A stretch of DNA of 6,075 bases. Origin: Phycisphaerales bacterium. GTDB taxonomy: Bacteria; Planctomycetota; Phycisphaerae; Tepidisphaerales; Tepidisphaeraceae. The notes under the pieces were generated by a model. That model was not told the DNA's origin. It ran no database searches and was given only the letters and a program-made list of their open reading frames with translations. Positions 1 to 6,075 of the stretch are shown here, piece after piece (the stretch's first letter is position 1; every line of letters starts with the position of its first letter). The position numbers and the translations under genes were made by a program. The stretch spans positions 1 through 6,075 of the forward strand of contig JAQGHJ010000950.1 of assembly GCA_028288905.1 (NCBI GenBank), read 5' to 3'.

Positions 1-142
1 GACCCGTTCAAAATCCTGCAGGTCCCTACGCGAGACGTCGCGAACCCCTAAGCCCGATTGGCTTGCGACGCCGCGAGCGGTGGGGATCATCTAGGGACGC
101 CCTCCACCTGACGACGCCCTCCGCCCGGCGCAACCCTCCCCC
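1..142. other. Non-coding stretch downstream of the beta-helix gene
   Basis: No reading frame here looks like a real protein. The open frames on both strands run into, and are explained by, codon bias of the neighbouring gene. Two small inverted repeats are visible: a 5-bp stem at 29-33/38-42 with a 4-base loop, and a 5-bp stem (AAGCC/GGCTT) at 50-54/60-64 with a 5-base loop. They lie 79-114 bases past the stop codon of the minus-strand gene and lack a T-run, so they could at most be weak termination or mRNA-end structures. The stretch may also be the edge of an intergenic region continuing outside the window. Confidence 0.5.
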
Positions 143-1453
143 TCACTTCCCCGCCGGGCTCGGGATCGCCCGCTTCAGCATCGCGTCCCGGGCCTCCCCC
201 GGTGTCGCCGGCCACGCGGCTGGGTCCAGCCGACCGGGCCGCTCGCCCGTCACGGCGTACAACGTGCCGTGGGCCGGGGCGGGCGTCTCCAGTTCGCCGA
301 GCACGTTCGGGTCCCGCATGCCGGTGAACGTGTAGACCTTGTCGGCCCGGGTGCTGGCGAACGCGTCGGCCGCGCTGCCGCCCCAGCCGATGCTGCCGAA
401 CGCCAGGTTCCCGACGCCGACCTCCTCCCGCTTCCAGTACGCCCAGGCCGGCCACCCGTGGGTCGTGAGGGACCGGACCAGCACGCCCTCGAACAGGTTG
501 TGCCCCGAGTCCCGGCGGTTGCCGTGGAAGTTCACGTCCCCGGTCACGTCGAGGTCGAGGAACACGTTGAACGCGCAGGCCCGGCCGGACAGCGTGTCGC
601 GGACGACGAGCCCGTGCCGGGTGTTGCGGATCGCGCATCGGGTCATCAACCCGCCGGTGACGGCGAAGTAGACGTTCCCGCTGCCGGCCGGCGACCCGGC
701 CTCGCCCTTGTTGAACGCCCCGTCAATTAACGTGTCCCGCACCGTGGCCCGCCAACCGGCCGCCTCCAGCGGGTGGCTGCCGGAGTGCAGGACGTTCACG
801 TTGTCGACCCAGCAGTCGGTCGCGTCGGCCAACAGTACGCCGCCGACGTGCAGGTCGGCCACGCCGCCCGGGTCGTTCGCCGCCCCGGCGACCCGCTCGG
901 CGTACACGCCGAGCCCGAGACGGGCGACCTCGGCGTGCCGCACCGTCAGGTCCTCAAGCCCGGCCCGGGCGACGCCGGCGAACCGGACGGTGAACGCGTC
1001 GGCCGTCAGCCGCGGCGACCGCATCACGTTCTCGAGGACGACGAGGTCCTTCGCCTGCCCGCGGAGCACGACCCCGGGCCGCAGGTCGATCACCTTCTTG
1101 ACCGGGTACGTGCCCGGCGACAGCAGGACGACCCGCCCGCCGCTGGTGGCGTCCTTGCCGCCCGCGCTGCCCGTGACCGTGCCCGTGACGTCTTTGCCCG
1201 CGGCGTCGACGGCCGCCTGCACGTCGTCGCCGGGCTTGAGCGTCCGGAAGACCGCCGTCGCGTCCCGGGCCGGAATGCCGCCGCGGACGCCGGCCGCCGC
1301 CCACTCCTTCATGTCCGAGTAATTCGGGTCGAACTGCGCCGGGTCGGGCTTCGAGTCGGCATCTCCGACCCGCGGGGCGGCACGGGCCGGGCTCGCGGCG
1401 AAGAGAAGAGCCGCGGCAACGGCGACGCGGGCGGACAGGCGGACGTGCGGCAT
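143..1453 (-). CDS. Secreted right-handed beta-helix (pectate-lyase-like) protein
   Basis: The protein has 436 residues and ends in TGA at 143-145. I place the start at the ATG at 1451-1453, because a Shine-Dalgarno-like GAGGAA lies 7 bases upstream and translation then opens directly with a signal peptide. The upstream in-frame ATG at 1501 would put a charged 16-residue tail before it. Residues 1-25 are a classic Sec signal (Arg-containing start, hydrophobic VAVAAALLFAA, then SPARA as the cleavage site), so the product is probably exported. Residues about 75-132 match the usual opening of pectate-lyase-like beta-helix proteins: GDDVQAAVDAA, a Gly/Thr/Ser-rich loop, GGRVVLLSPGTY, then DLRPGVVLRG. 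From about 130 to 330 come irregular repeats of short strands with Asn, Asp and Gly turns (for example GLEDLTVRHAEV and DCWVDNVNVLHS), as expected for stacked helix coils. I recognise no catalytic triad, so lyase, hydrolase or non-enzymatic surface binding all remain possible. The fold is fairly sure; the substrate is unknown. Confidence 0.75.
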   Translation of the reverse strand: MPHVRLSARVAVAAALLFAASPARAAPRVGDADSKPDPAQFDPNYSDMKEWAAAGVRGGIPARDATAVFRTLKPGDDVQAAVDAAGKDVTGTVTGSAGGKDATSGGRVVLLSPGTYPVKKVIDLRPGVVLRGQAKDLVVLENVMRSPRLTADAFTVRFAGVARAGLEDLTVRHAEVARLGLGVYAERVAGAANDPGGVADLHVGGVLLADATDCWVDNVNVLHSGSHPLEAAGWRATVRDTLIDGAFNKGEAGSPAGSGNVYFAVTGGLMTRCAIRNTRHGLVVRDTLSGRACAFNVFLDLDVTGDVNFHGNRRDSGHNLFEGVLVRSLTTHGWPAWAYWKREEVGVGNLAFGSIGWGGSAADAFASTRADKVYTFTGMRDPNVLGELETPAPAHGTLYAVTGERPGRLDPAAWPATPGEARDAMLKRAIPSPAGK

Positions 1454-1460
1454 GACGATG

Positions 1461-1466
1461 TTCCTC
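1461..1466 (-). promoter_or_regulatory. Shine-Dalgarno site of the beta-helix gene
   Basis: On the minus strand GAGGAA sits 7 bases before the ATG at 1453. This spacing decides the start codon in favour of 1453 over the in-frame ATG at 1501. A small inverted repeat (GACC/GGTC at 1471-1474/1479-1482) lies just upstream of it and might affect access, which is speculative. Confidence 0.7.
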
Positions 1467-1489
1467 GCGGGACCGCGGGGTCGTCGCGC

Positions 1490-1530
1490 CGAGCCCCGCA
1501 ACCGCGGGTACCGACCCCGGGCGGGGCTCG
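1490..1530 (-). terminator. Possible hairpin between coaX and the beta-helix gene
   Basis: A perfect 10-bp inverted repeat (CGAGCCCCGC at 1490-1499, GCGGGGCTCG at 1521-1530) encloses a 21-base GC-rich loop. It lies 26 bases past the coaX stop and 37 bases before the start of the next gene. In the minus-strand transcript it would form a strong stem, but GC-rich sequence and not a U-run follows it. It could be a non-canonical terminator, a transcript-end stabiliser or an attenuator in the leader of the beta-helix gene. The repeat is directly visible; the role is inference. Confidence 0.4.
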
Positions 1531-1555
1531 TTGACCGACGGTTCGCCGCCGCCCC

Positions 1556-2341
1556 TCACGTCCCGTGCTTGATGTGGTGGTCCGCGTACGCCTTGGCGAT
1601 CCCGTAGATGGTCAGGTCGGGGACGACGCGGGTGATGATCTCCCACCCGTCGAACAGCACCTTGGCGTCCCCGCCGGTTGCGACGACCTCGGGCCACCGG
1701 CCGAGCTTCGTCGCGTACGCCTCGACGAGTTCCTTCACCATCCCCCGGACGCCGTGGTAGACGCCGTGGAGCATCGCCTGCTCGGTCGTCTGCCCGAACG
1801 GCTCGGCCGGCGGGACGAACGCCTCCGGCGGCACCAGTGGCAGGGCGGCCGTCCGCTCGTGCAGGGCGTCGAGCTGCATCCGGACGCCGGGCGCGATCGC
1901 CCCGCCGAGGAAGTCCCCGGCGTCGTTGCACACGTCGATCGTGATCGCCGTCCCGGCGTCGATCACCACCACCTCGCCCTCGACCTGCTCGAAGGCGGCG
2001 GCCATGTTCAGCACCCGGTCGACGCCGGTCTTCTCCGGCTCGTCCGTCAGCACCTTGATCGGCAGGTCCAGATCCCTGCCGACCCAGACGACCCGGCGGT
2101 CGAGCCGGTCGGACACGACCTGGTCGAGGGCGGCCTCGGCGTCCGGGTTGACGCCCGCCGCCACGACGGCCGCGTTCGCCCGGTCGGCGATCCGCTGCCA
2201 CGCGGCCTCGACGGCCTTCGCCCACTCTTCCCGCCGCACGAGCGGCACCCGCTCCACCTCGCCCGTTAGCTCGCCGCCGACAAAGGTGCCCACGGCCAGC
2301 CGGCTGTTGCCGACGTTCACCACGACCAGGTTGATCTCCAT
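1556..2341 (-). CDS. coaX: Type III pantothenate kinase
   Basis: CoaX phosphorylates pantothenate with ATP to 4'-phosphopantothenate, the first step of coenzyme A synthesis, in the cytoplasm. The 261-residue length is typical of the family, which has the ASKHA (acetate/sugar kinase, Hsp70, actin) fold, usually works as a dimer and is not inhibited by CoA. Family motifs appear in order: NVGNSRLAVG at residues 9-18 (phosphate loop 1), GVDR at 106-109, VVIDAGTAITID at 125-136 (phosphate loop 2), LGGAIAPG at 145-152 followed by LDALHERTAALP, TTEQAMLHGVYHGVRGMV around 185-202, ATGGDA at 221-226, and PDLTIYGIAKAY near the C-terminus. The odd point is residue 9: the family normally has Asp before IGNT (D-x-GNT), here the codon is AAC for Asn. 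The other two acidic motif residues, D108 and D128, are intact. There is a Pro-rich stretch at about 170-182. The start ATG has no clear Shine-Dalgarno site. The family call is secure; full activity is less so because of N9. The neighbour birA, often seen beside coaX, is not in the window. Confidence 0.93.
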   Translation of the reverse strand: MEINLVVVNVGNSRLAVGTFVGGELTGEVERVPLVRREEWAKAVEAAWQRIADRANAAVVAAGVNPDAEAALDQVVSDRLDRRVVWVGRDLDLPIKVLTDEPEKTGVDRVLNMAAAFEQVEGEVVVIDAGTAITIDVCNDAGDFLGGAIAPGVRMQLDALHERTAALPLVPPEAFVPPAEPFGQTTEQAMLHGVYHGVRGMVKELVEAYATKLGRWPEVVATGGDAKVLFDGWEIITRVVPDLTIYGIAKAYADHHIKHGT

Positions 2342-2347
2342 GGTGGA

Positions 2348-2375
2348 ATGATAGCGGGGATCGGGGGCGTGTCGG
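2348..2375 (-). promoter_or_regulatory. Possible sigma-70-like promoter of coaX, leaderless
   Basis: On the minus strand TATCAT (2353 to 2348) matches the -10 consensus at five of six positions. CCGACA (2375 to 2370) matches the -35 consensus at four of six, with a 16-base spacer. The -10 box ends only 6 bases before the coaX ATG, so transcription would begin about at the start codon and give a leaderless mRNA. This would agree with the missing Shine-Dalgarno site. Chance matches are possible, and planctomycete promoters may differ from this consensus. Confidence 0.25.
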
Positions 2376-2412
2376 AATCAGAGTCGGGGGTACGATGGGG
2401 GTGGGGAATGAA

Positions 2413-2509
2413 TTCCTCGTTTAGCCGATGGACCGCAGGTCTGCCCTCGCGGGGCAGCGGGCGGTGCTTGTGCGAGGGCGGACCTGCGGTCCAGCGGCTA
2501 AACGAGGAA
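2413..2509. repeat. 38-bp imperfect inverted repeat (long intergenic palindrome)
   Basis: The left arm is 2413-2450 and the right arm 2472-2509, separated by a 21-base loop. Reverse-complementing the right arm gives the left arm at 36 of 38 positions; the differences are A/C at left-arm position 16 and T/C at position 30. It lies between the end of the large carboxykinase-like gene and the start of coaX, both on the minus strand. As RNA it would form a very stable stem that could block or end transcription and protect the upstream message, but no T-run follows on either strand. A dispersed palindromic element (REP-like, or a short non-autonomous transposon remnant) is the main alternative. 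I see no target-site duplication at the ends and no transposase nearby. Confidence 0.88.
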
Positions 2510-2564
2510 ACGTCCGCTTTCTCTGGTTCCTCTCGCCCCACCTCATCGCCCCGGCAACTTCTTC

Positions 2565-5500
2565 CTACCCTGCCACGGACGGGTCGGTCCCCAGCGTCCC
2601 GACCAGCTCCGTCAGGTACGCCGGAGCCCGCACCCGCGCCAGCTCGGCAGCCGCGTACTGCCGCCGGGTGGCGACCTCGAGGGCGGCCGCCTCGGCGGCG
2701 TACGCCGGCCGCTTCAGGAAGTCGTCGAGGTACGCGACGTGCCGCTGCCACAGCCGCTCGTCCACCCGCTGCTTGGCCGCCAGCCGGGCCTTGTACCAGT
2801 CGCTGGCCAGCAGCGACTCGCGGGTGAACAGCTTCCGCACGTCCGGGTGGTGGACGTCCTTCCCCTCGTAGCTGCCGTGCGCCATGATCGCGAGCAACGC
2901 TGCCAGCGGCGGGCACGCGTCCGCCACCGACCCGTCCTCGAAGTACTCCTTCGCCACCCGTTCCTGGGCCTCGGTGATGTTCTTTACCCCGTCGGCAAAG
3001 TCGTCCTTGCTCTGGGACTCGGGCTTCAGGATCGGCTCGTCGAACACCTTGCCCGGGTTGTCGAACAGCCGGCCGAAGAACGTCCGGACGAACCGGTACG
3101 TGATCCGGTACCCGAGCCGGCTCGCCAAGATCCGCTCGCCGTTGTGGTCGAAGTCGTCAATCTTCTCCAGGTACCCCTTGTCGATCAGGAACCGCGGGTC
3201 CCGCTCGGCCGCCGCCAGCCGGCACCAGATCTCCGGCACCAGCAGGCTGACGTCGTGGTCGACGCGGACGGTCGGCCCGACGTACCCGGCCGCCGTGCTG
3301 AATCCGCCGAGCCCGGTCAGCACGTAGCTGACGAGGGCGTTGTTCAGGTCGACGATCGGCCGCAGGGCGTTGAACGGACTTTTCGTCAGCGCGCCCTCGC
3401 TGCCGGCCCCGGTCGTGCTCGGGCTCTTGCCGGTCAGCGAGCTGACGAAGTCCATGAACAGCTCGGGCAGCTCCTGGTAGTGGATCGGGTTGTAGACGGC
3501 CAGCGCGCGGATGTTCGCCGCCCGGTCGGCCGGGTTGTTCCGCCGGCCGACCAGCACCGCGTCCACCGGCGTCAGCACCGCCTGCTTCGGCGGGACCGCG
3601 TGCCACAGCCGCAGCCCCTGCTCGGCCGCGTACTTCGGCAGCGGGTCGATCAGGTCCGGGCGGGTCTGGAGGTACCGGGGGTTGGCGGTCGGCTTCCCGT
3701 CCACGATCCGCGGCTCGGCCGAGCTGACCACGTACCCGCTCGTCTGCTCCGCCGCCGCCGCCAGCAGGTCCCGCATCGGCGGGGTGAACTGCTCGAACTC
3801 CGTCACCTTCCGCACCATTCGCCGGACCGCCTCCGGCGTCAGCGGCTCGTAGTTGCTGAAGAAGTTGTCCGCCCGGGACATGTCCAGCTCGGTCTGCTTG
3901 TCCAGCCCGCGGTGGATCGCGTCGTCCGGCCGCTGGAACAGCCGGTACTCGCAGTTCTCGCTGAACTTGAACGACAGCGGCCCGCCCGCCCCCGCCACGA
4001 CGCGGTTCTTCATCGGCACCCGCCCGGCCGGCACGACGACGCTCGCGGTGATGTCGTCCTCGGTCTGCACCTTGGCGGCCGCTGCGAAGTCCTGCCGCAG
4101 CTTGTACGTCCGCCACGCCCCGCCCTTCATCAGCCCGACCCGCAGGTAAGTGCCGACGAGCGTCCGGTTCCCCATCTTCAGCTCGTGCCCGGGGAACCCG
4201 TTGATCACGTCCACCCCGAAGTGCTCCCGCCAGTTCTCGCCCCACTCGGGGCGGTAGAACCGCTTGATGATGAACACGATCGGGTAGATGTAGTTCGGCA
4301 GCGTCCCGAGCCACCCGTTGTACGCGTCGGAGTACTGCCGGCTCGGGGTCAGCAGCTTGATCACGCTCCCGAGCGACCGGTCCGGGCTGAGGATCTTGCG
4401 GCTCGCCCGGCGGTCCTTGGCGTAGTCCGGCTTCTCGATGGCGTCCGGGGCCCAGCGGTTGCCGTAGTCCCGTTCGATCACCCGCGCGACGAGGTCGAAG
4501 TCCTTCTCGACGTCGGACACGAAGATCGGGCCGTACAGCATGTAGTCGCGGATCGACTTGCTGATCTCGCTCTTGCCGCCGCCGCTGACCGTGCACGGCT
4601 TGTGGCAGAAGACGCCGTCCCCGTTCGTCCCGATGATCCGCCAGCTCGGGGCCCCCGGGTGCTTCTCGATGTGCAGCTTGAACCCGGACGGGTTCATGTA
4701 CAGCTTGCCCGGCTCCATCGGGATCGCCCGCTCGCCGCCGTCCGGCCCGGCCCACCACACCTGCTGCCGGGCGACCGAAGCCCGGCACCCGTCCGGGATG
4801 TACACGAGCCGGGGGTCGAGCTTGTCGACCCCGTACCCCTCGGGCCGCACGTCCATCAGGTGCCCGTAGTCCCGGACGACGTCGGCGAACGTCCGCTTGT
4901 TCCCGCGGTTGGGGTCGGGGATGAACTCGTCCCCGAAGCTGTAGCTGGCGAACGCCAGCGCGCCGCCGGCGTGCTCCTCCTCGGTGTTCCCGAGCAGGTT
5001 CGTCGCGTACGAGATCTGCGTCTTCACTTCCTTTTTGCAGTAGCCGTAGTAGTTGTCCGCGATCAGCGTGACGATCACGCCGGCGGCCGTCCGGCAGGTG
5101 AGCTTGAACGGCGTGCCGTCGTTGTACGTCTCGGCCGGGTCACGCCAGCACATCTTGTCTCGCTTCTGGCGGGGCGTGGCGGCGTCGACGTGCGGCAGCC
5201 CCAGCTCCTTCTTAGTGACGGCCGTTAGGTGCGGGGCGAGGATGACGCAGCCCGTGTGGCCGGTCCAGTGCTCGGCGTCGAGAGCGGCGTCGTTCCGGGG
5301 CAGGAACGGATCGCCGGCGTTGCCGAAGATGCTCTCGACGAAGTCGAGGTTGCTAACGAGTGACCCGGGGGCGAAGAACCGCACCTCCATCGTCCGCCGC
5401 GGACATACCCCCGGCACCTCCGGGCACACGAGCGGGCGGAGCAACAGCGACACGAACGCCCGCGCCGCCGTCGCCCCCGCCCCGTTCGAGCCATCGCCGC

Positions 5501-6075
5501 TCGCGGCGTCGCCGATCGGTGCCGCCGTCGCCCCCGCCCCGCCCCCGACCTTGTTCCCGTTACCGCCCGTGAACGGCAGCGCCGTCAGGTCCGCCGGCGG
5601 CTTGACCGCCCGGCGGAACAGCTCGGCGAACACCGCCTTCGGCACCGCCTTCTTGTCCCCCGGCACCGGTAGCCCGCCCTCGGCGACGTGGAACGTGCCG
5701 GCCGTCGTCCGCTTGTCGTTCTTCGGGTTATGCAGCACGCCGTTGCGGACCCGGTAGCTGCTCAGCAGCGGCGACGCGTGCGCGTCCCCCTCGGCCGGCA
5801 GCGACAGCTCGCGGGCGATCCCGTGCCGGCTGAGCACGAGCGTCTCGGCCGGCAGCCGCAGCGGCTCGGACAGGCGAAGGTCGGTCAGGTGGTCGGCGAG
5901 GAACGCCTCGATCCGCAGGTCGGCCGGGCACCGGTGGTCGAGCAGCTGCCGGGCCTGTTCCCGGTAGCTGTCGAGCAGGGCGAACGACGTGTCGAACGGC
6001 AGCGGGTCGGCCCCGGCTCGCCCCGCCCCGCCGGCCGCCGGCCCGACCGGGGCGGCCGGCGGCAGCCCGTTCGCC
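2565..6075 (-). CDS. Candidate PPi-dependent phosphoenolpyruvate carboxykinase, 5' end outside window
   Basis: The frame is open from the window edge (first whole codon 6072-6074) to TAG at 2565-2567, giving 1169 visible residues. The GTG at 5837 lies inside continuous protein-like sequence and is not the start. I suggest PPi-PEPCK (EC 4.1.1.38), which converts PEP, CO2 and Pi to oxaloacetate and PPi. These enzymes, known from Propionibacterium and Entamoeba, run to about 1100-1200 residues, twice other PEPCKs. Numbering from the first visible residue, GDGVFCHKPCTVSGGGKSEI at 485-504 resembles the PEPCK phosphate loop (SGTGKT in ATP-PEPCK). GPIFVSDVEKD follows, with Asp521 20 residues after Lys501, fitting a metal-binding second kinase motif. 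Residues 269-283 (HWTGHTGCVILAPHL) recall the aWhalFarn-type segment of PEPCKs. Residues 1-28 are Ala/Gly/Pro-rich, and 170-204 is a Gly/Ala-rich insert. I see no signal peptide or membrane segment in the visible part, so it is probably cytoplasmic. The assignment rests on remembered family features and by-eye motifs, not on an alignment. Confidence 0.6.
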   Translation of the reverse strand, partial: ANGLPPAAPVGPAAGGAGRAGADPLPFDTSFALLDSYREQARQLLDHRCPADLRIEAFLADHLTDLRLSEPLRLPAETLVLSRHGIARELSLPAEGDAHASPLLSSYRVRNGVLHNPKNDKRTTAGTFHVAEGGLPVPGDKKAVPKAVFAELFRRAVKPPADLTALPFTGGNGNKVGGGAGATAAPIGDAASGDGSNGAGATAARAFVSLLLRPLVCPEVPGVCPRRTMEVRFFAPGSLVSNLDFVESIFGNAGDPFLPRNDAALDAEHWTGHTGCVILAPHLTAVTKKELGLPHVDAATPRQKRDKMCWRDPAETYNDGTPFKLTCRTAAGVIVTLIADNYYGYCKKEVKTQISYATNLLGNTEEEHAGGALAFASYSFGDEFIPDPNRGNKRTFADVVRDYGHLMDVRPEGYGVDKLDPRLVYIPDGCRASVARQQVWWAGPDGGERAIPMEPGKLYMNPSGFKLHIEKHPGAPSWRIIGTNGDGVFCHKPCTVSGGGKSEISKSIRDYMLYGPIFVSDVEKDFDLVARVIERDYGNRWAPDAIEKPDYAKDRRASRKILSPDRSLGSVIKLLTPSRQYSDAYNGWLGTLPNYIYPIVFIIKRFYRPEWGENWREHFGVDVINGFPGHELKMGNRTLVGTYLRVGLMKGGAWRTYKLRQDFAAAAKVQTEDDITASVVVPAGRVPMKNRVVAGAGGPLSFKFSENCEYRLFQRPDDAIHRGLDKQTELDMSRADNFFSNYEPLTPEAVRRMVRKVTEFEQFTPPMRDLLAAAAEQTSGYVVSSAEPRIVDGKPTANPRYLQTRPDLIDPLPKYAAEQGLRLWHAVPPKQAVLTPVDAVLVGRRNNPADRAANIRALAVYNPIHYQELPELFMDFVSSLTGKSPSTTGAGSEGALTKSPFNALRPIVDLNNALVSYVLTGLGGFSTAAGYVGPTVRVDHDVSLLVPEIWCRLAAAERDPRFLIDKGYLEKIDDFDHNGERILASRLGYRITYRFVRTFFGRLFDNPGKVFDEPILKPESQSKDDFADGVKNITEAQERVAKEYFEDGSVADACPPLAALLAIMAHGSYEGKDVHHPDVRKLFTRESLLASDWYKARLAAKQRVDERLWQRHVAYLDDFLKRPAYAAEAAALEVATRRQYAAAELARVRAPAYLTELVGTLGTDPSVAG
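5464..5541. repeat. 21-bp direct repeat inside a Gly/Ala-rich insert
   Basis: The 21 bases at 5464-5484 recur exactly at 5521-5541, a 57-base (19-codon) offset that keeps the reading frame. On the minus strand both copies contribute to the peptide GAGATAA in the insert at visible residues about 170-204. The repeat suggests that this segment grew by in-frame duplication or slippage, and it probably forms a flexible surface loop. Confidence 0.8.
6028..6062. repeat. 12-bp perfect inverted repeat in the N-terminal Ala/Gly/Pro-rich coding stretch
   Basis: CCGCCGGCCGCC at 6028-6039 is the exact reverse complement of 6051-6062, with an 11-base loop. It lies in coding sequence for the low-complexity start of the visible carboxykinase-like protein. 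In DNA made almost only of C and G this can arise by chance. It could fold in the mRNA, but no function is supported. Confidence 0.6.

Noticed and set aside
1..42. A tRNA 3' end suggested by GTTCAAAATCC near 7-17
   Set aside because: The flanking bases do not form a 5-bp T-stem, the loop length is wrong and no acceptor stem or CCA end follows.
1454..1501. The longer start of the beta-helix gene at the ATG at 1501
   Set aside because: It would place an Arg-rich 16-residue tail before a clean signal peptide and would overlap the 1490-1530 inverted repeat; the 1453 start has a well-spaced GAGGAA.
954..2225. A 423-codon minus-strand frame spanning coaX and the beta-helix gene
   Set aside because: It is Arg/Gly/Pro-rich, crosses two recognised genes in another frame and has no family features.
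2348..2916. Overlapping open frames on both strands across the palindrome
   Set aside because: They read through the inverted repeat and the 3' end of the large gene, giving mirror-image peptides from the two arms; no ribosome site or protein-like composition supports them.
2739..5228. A very long plus-strand open frame of 829 codons opposite the carboxykinase-like gene
   Set aside because: Its translation is dominated by Arg, Pro, Val, Asp, His and Leu with no domain, the usual antisense shadow of a high-GC gene. The minus-strand frame has the clear protein character.
5835..5837. GTG as the start of the large minus-strand gene
   Set aside because: The same frame continues without a stop for 79 more codons to the window edge with normal protein-like sequence (for example LLDSYREQARQLLDH), so the true start lies outside.

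Overview
The window is strongly GC-rich throughout. It carries three genes, all on the minus strand, so it reads right to left. The style (high GC, a secreted beta-helix protein, a type III pantothenate kinase and a very large carboxykinase-like enzyme) best fits a planctomycete, most likely Gemmataceae. That placement is inferred from protein style only; the window has no rRNA or other marker.

Layout in transcription order. (1) From the right edge down to 2565 runs one very long open frame of 1169 visible codons. Its 5' end lies beyond the window. I read it as a candidate pyrophosphate-dependent phosphoenolpyruvate carboxykinase (PPi-PEPCK), an unusually large PEPCK that interconverts PEP and oxaloacetate using Pi/PPi instead of a nucleotide. 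(2) The gap 2342-2564 holds a striking 38-bp imperfect inverted repeat (36 of 38 positions match) and a possible promoter that would give a leaderless transcript. (3) At 1556-2341 is a full-length type III pantothenate kinase (coaX), the first committed step of coenzyme A synthesis. It has Asn where the family normally has an Asp in its first glycine motif. (4) After a 102-base gap with a 10-bp hairpin comes a secreted right-handed beta-helix (pectate-lyase-like) protein at 143-1453, with a signal peptide and a good Shine-Dalgarno site. (5) Bases 1-142 hold no gene that I can support, only two short hairpins.

The first two genes are housekeeping-type central and cofactor metabolism. The third is an exported protein with an unknown substrate. 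Shared direction is the only evidence of linkage: the gaps of 223 and 102 bases, each with a hairpin, fit separate or partly uncoupled transcription better than a tight operon. I see no mobile element, CRISPR array, RNA gene or phage gene. The most interesting points are the likely PPi-PEPCK, the altered CoaX active-site motif and the long intergenic palindrome.
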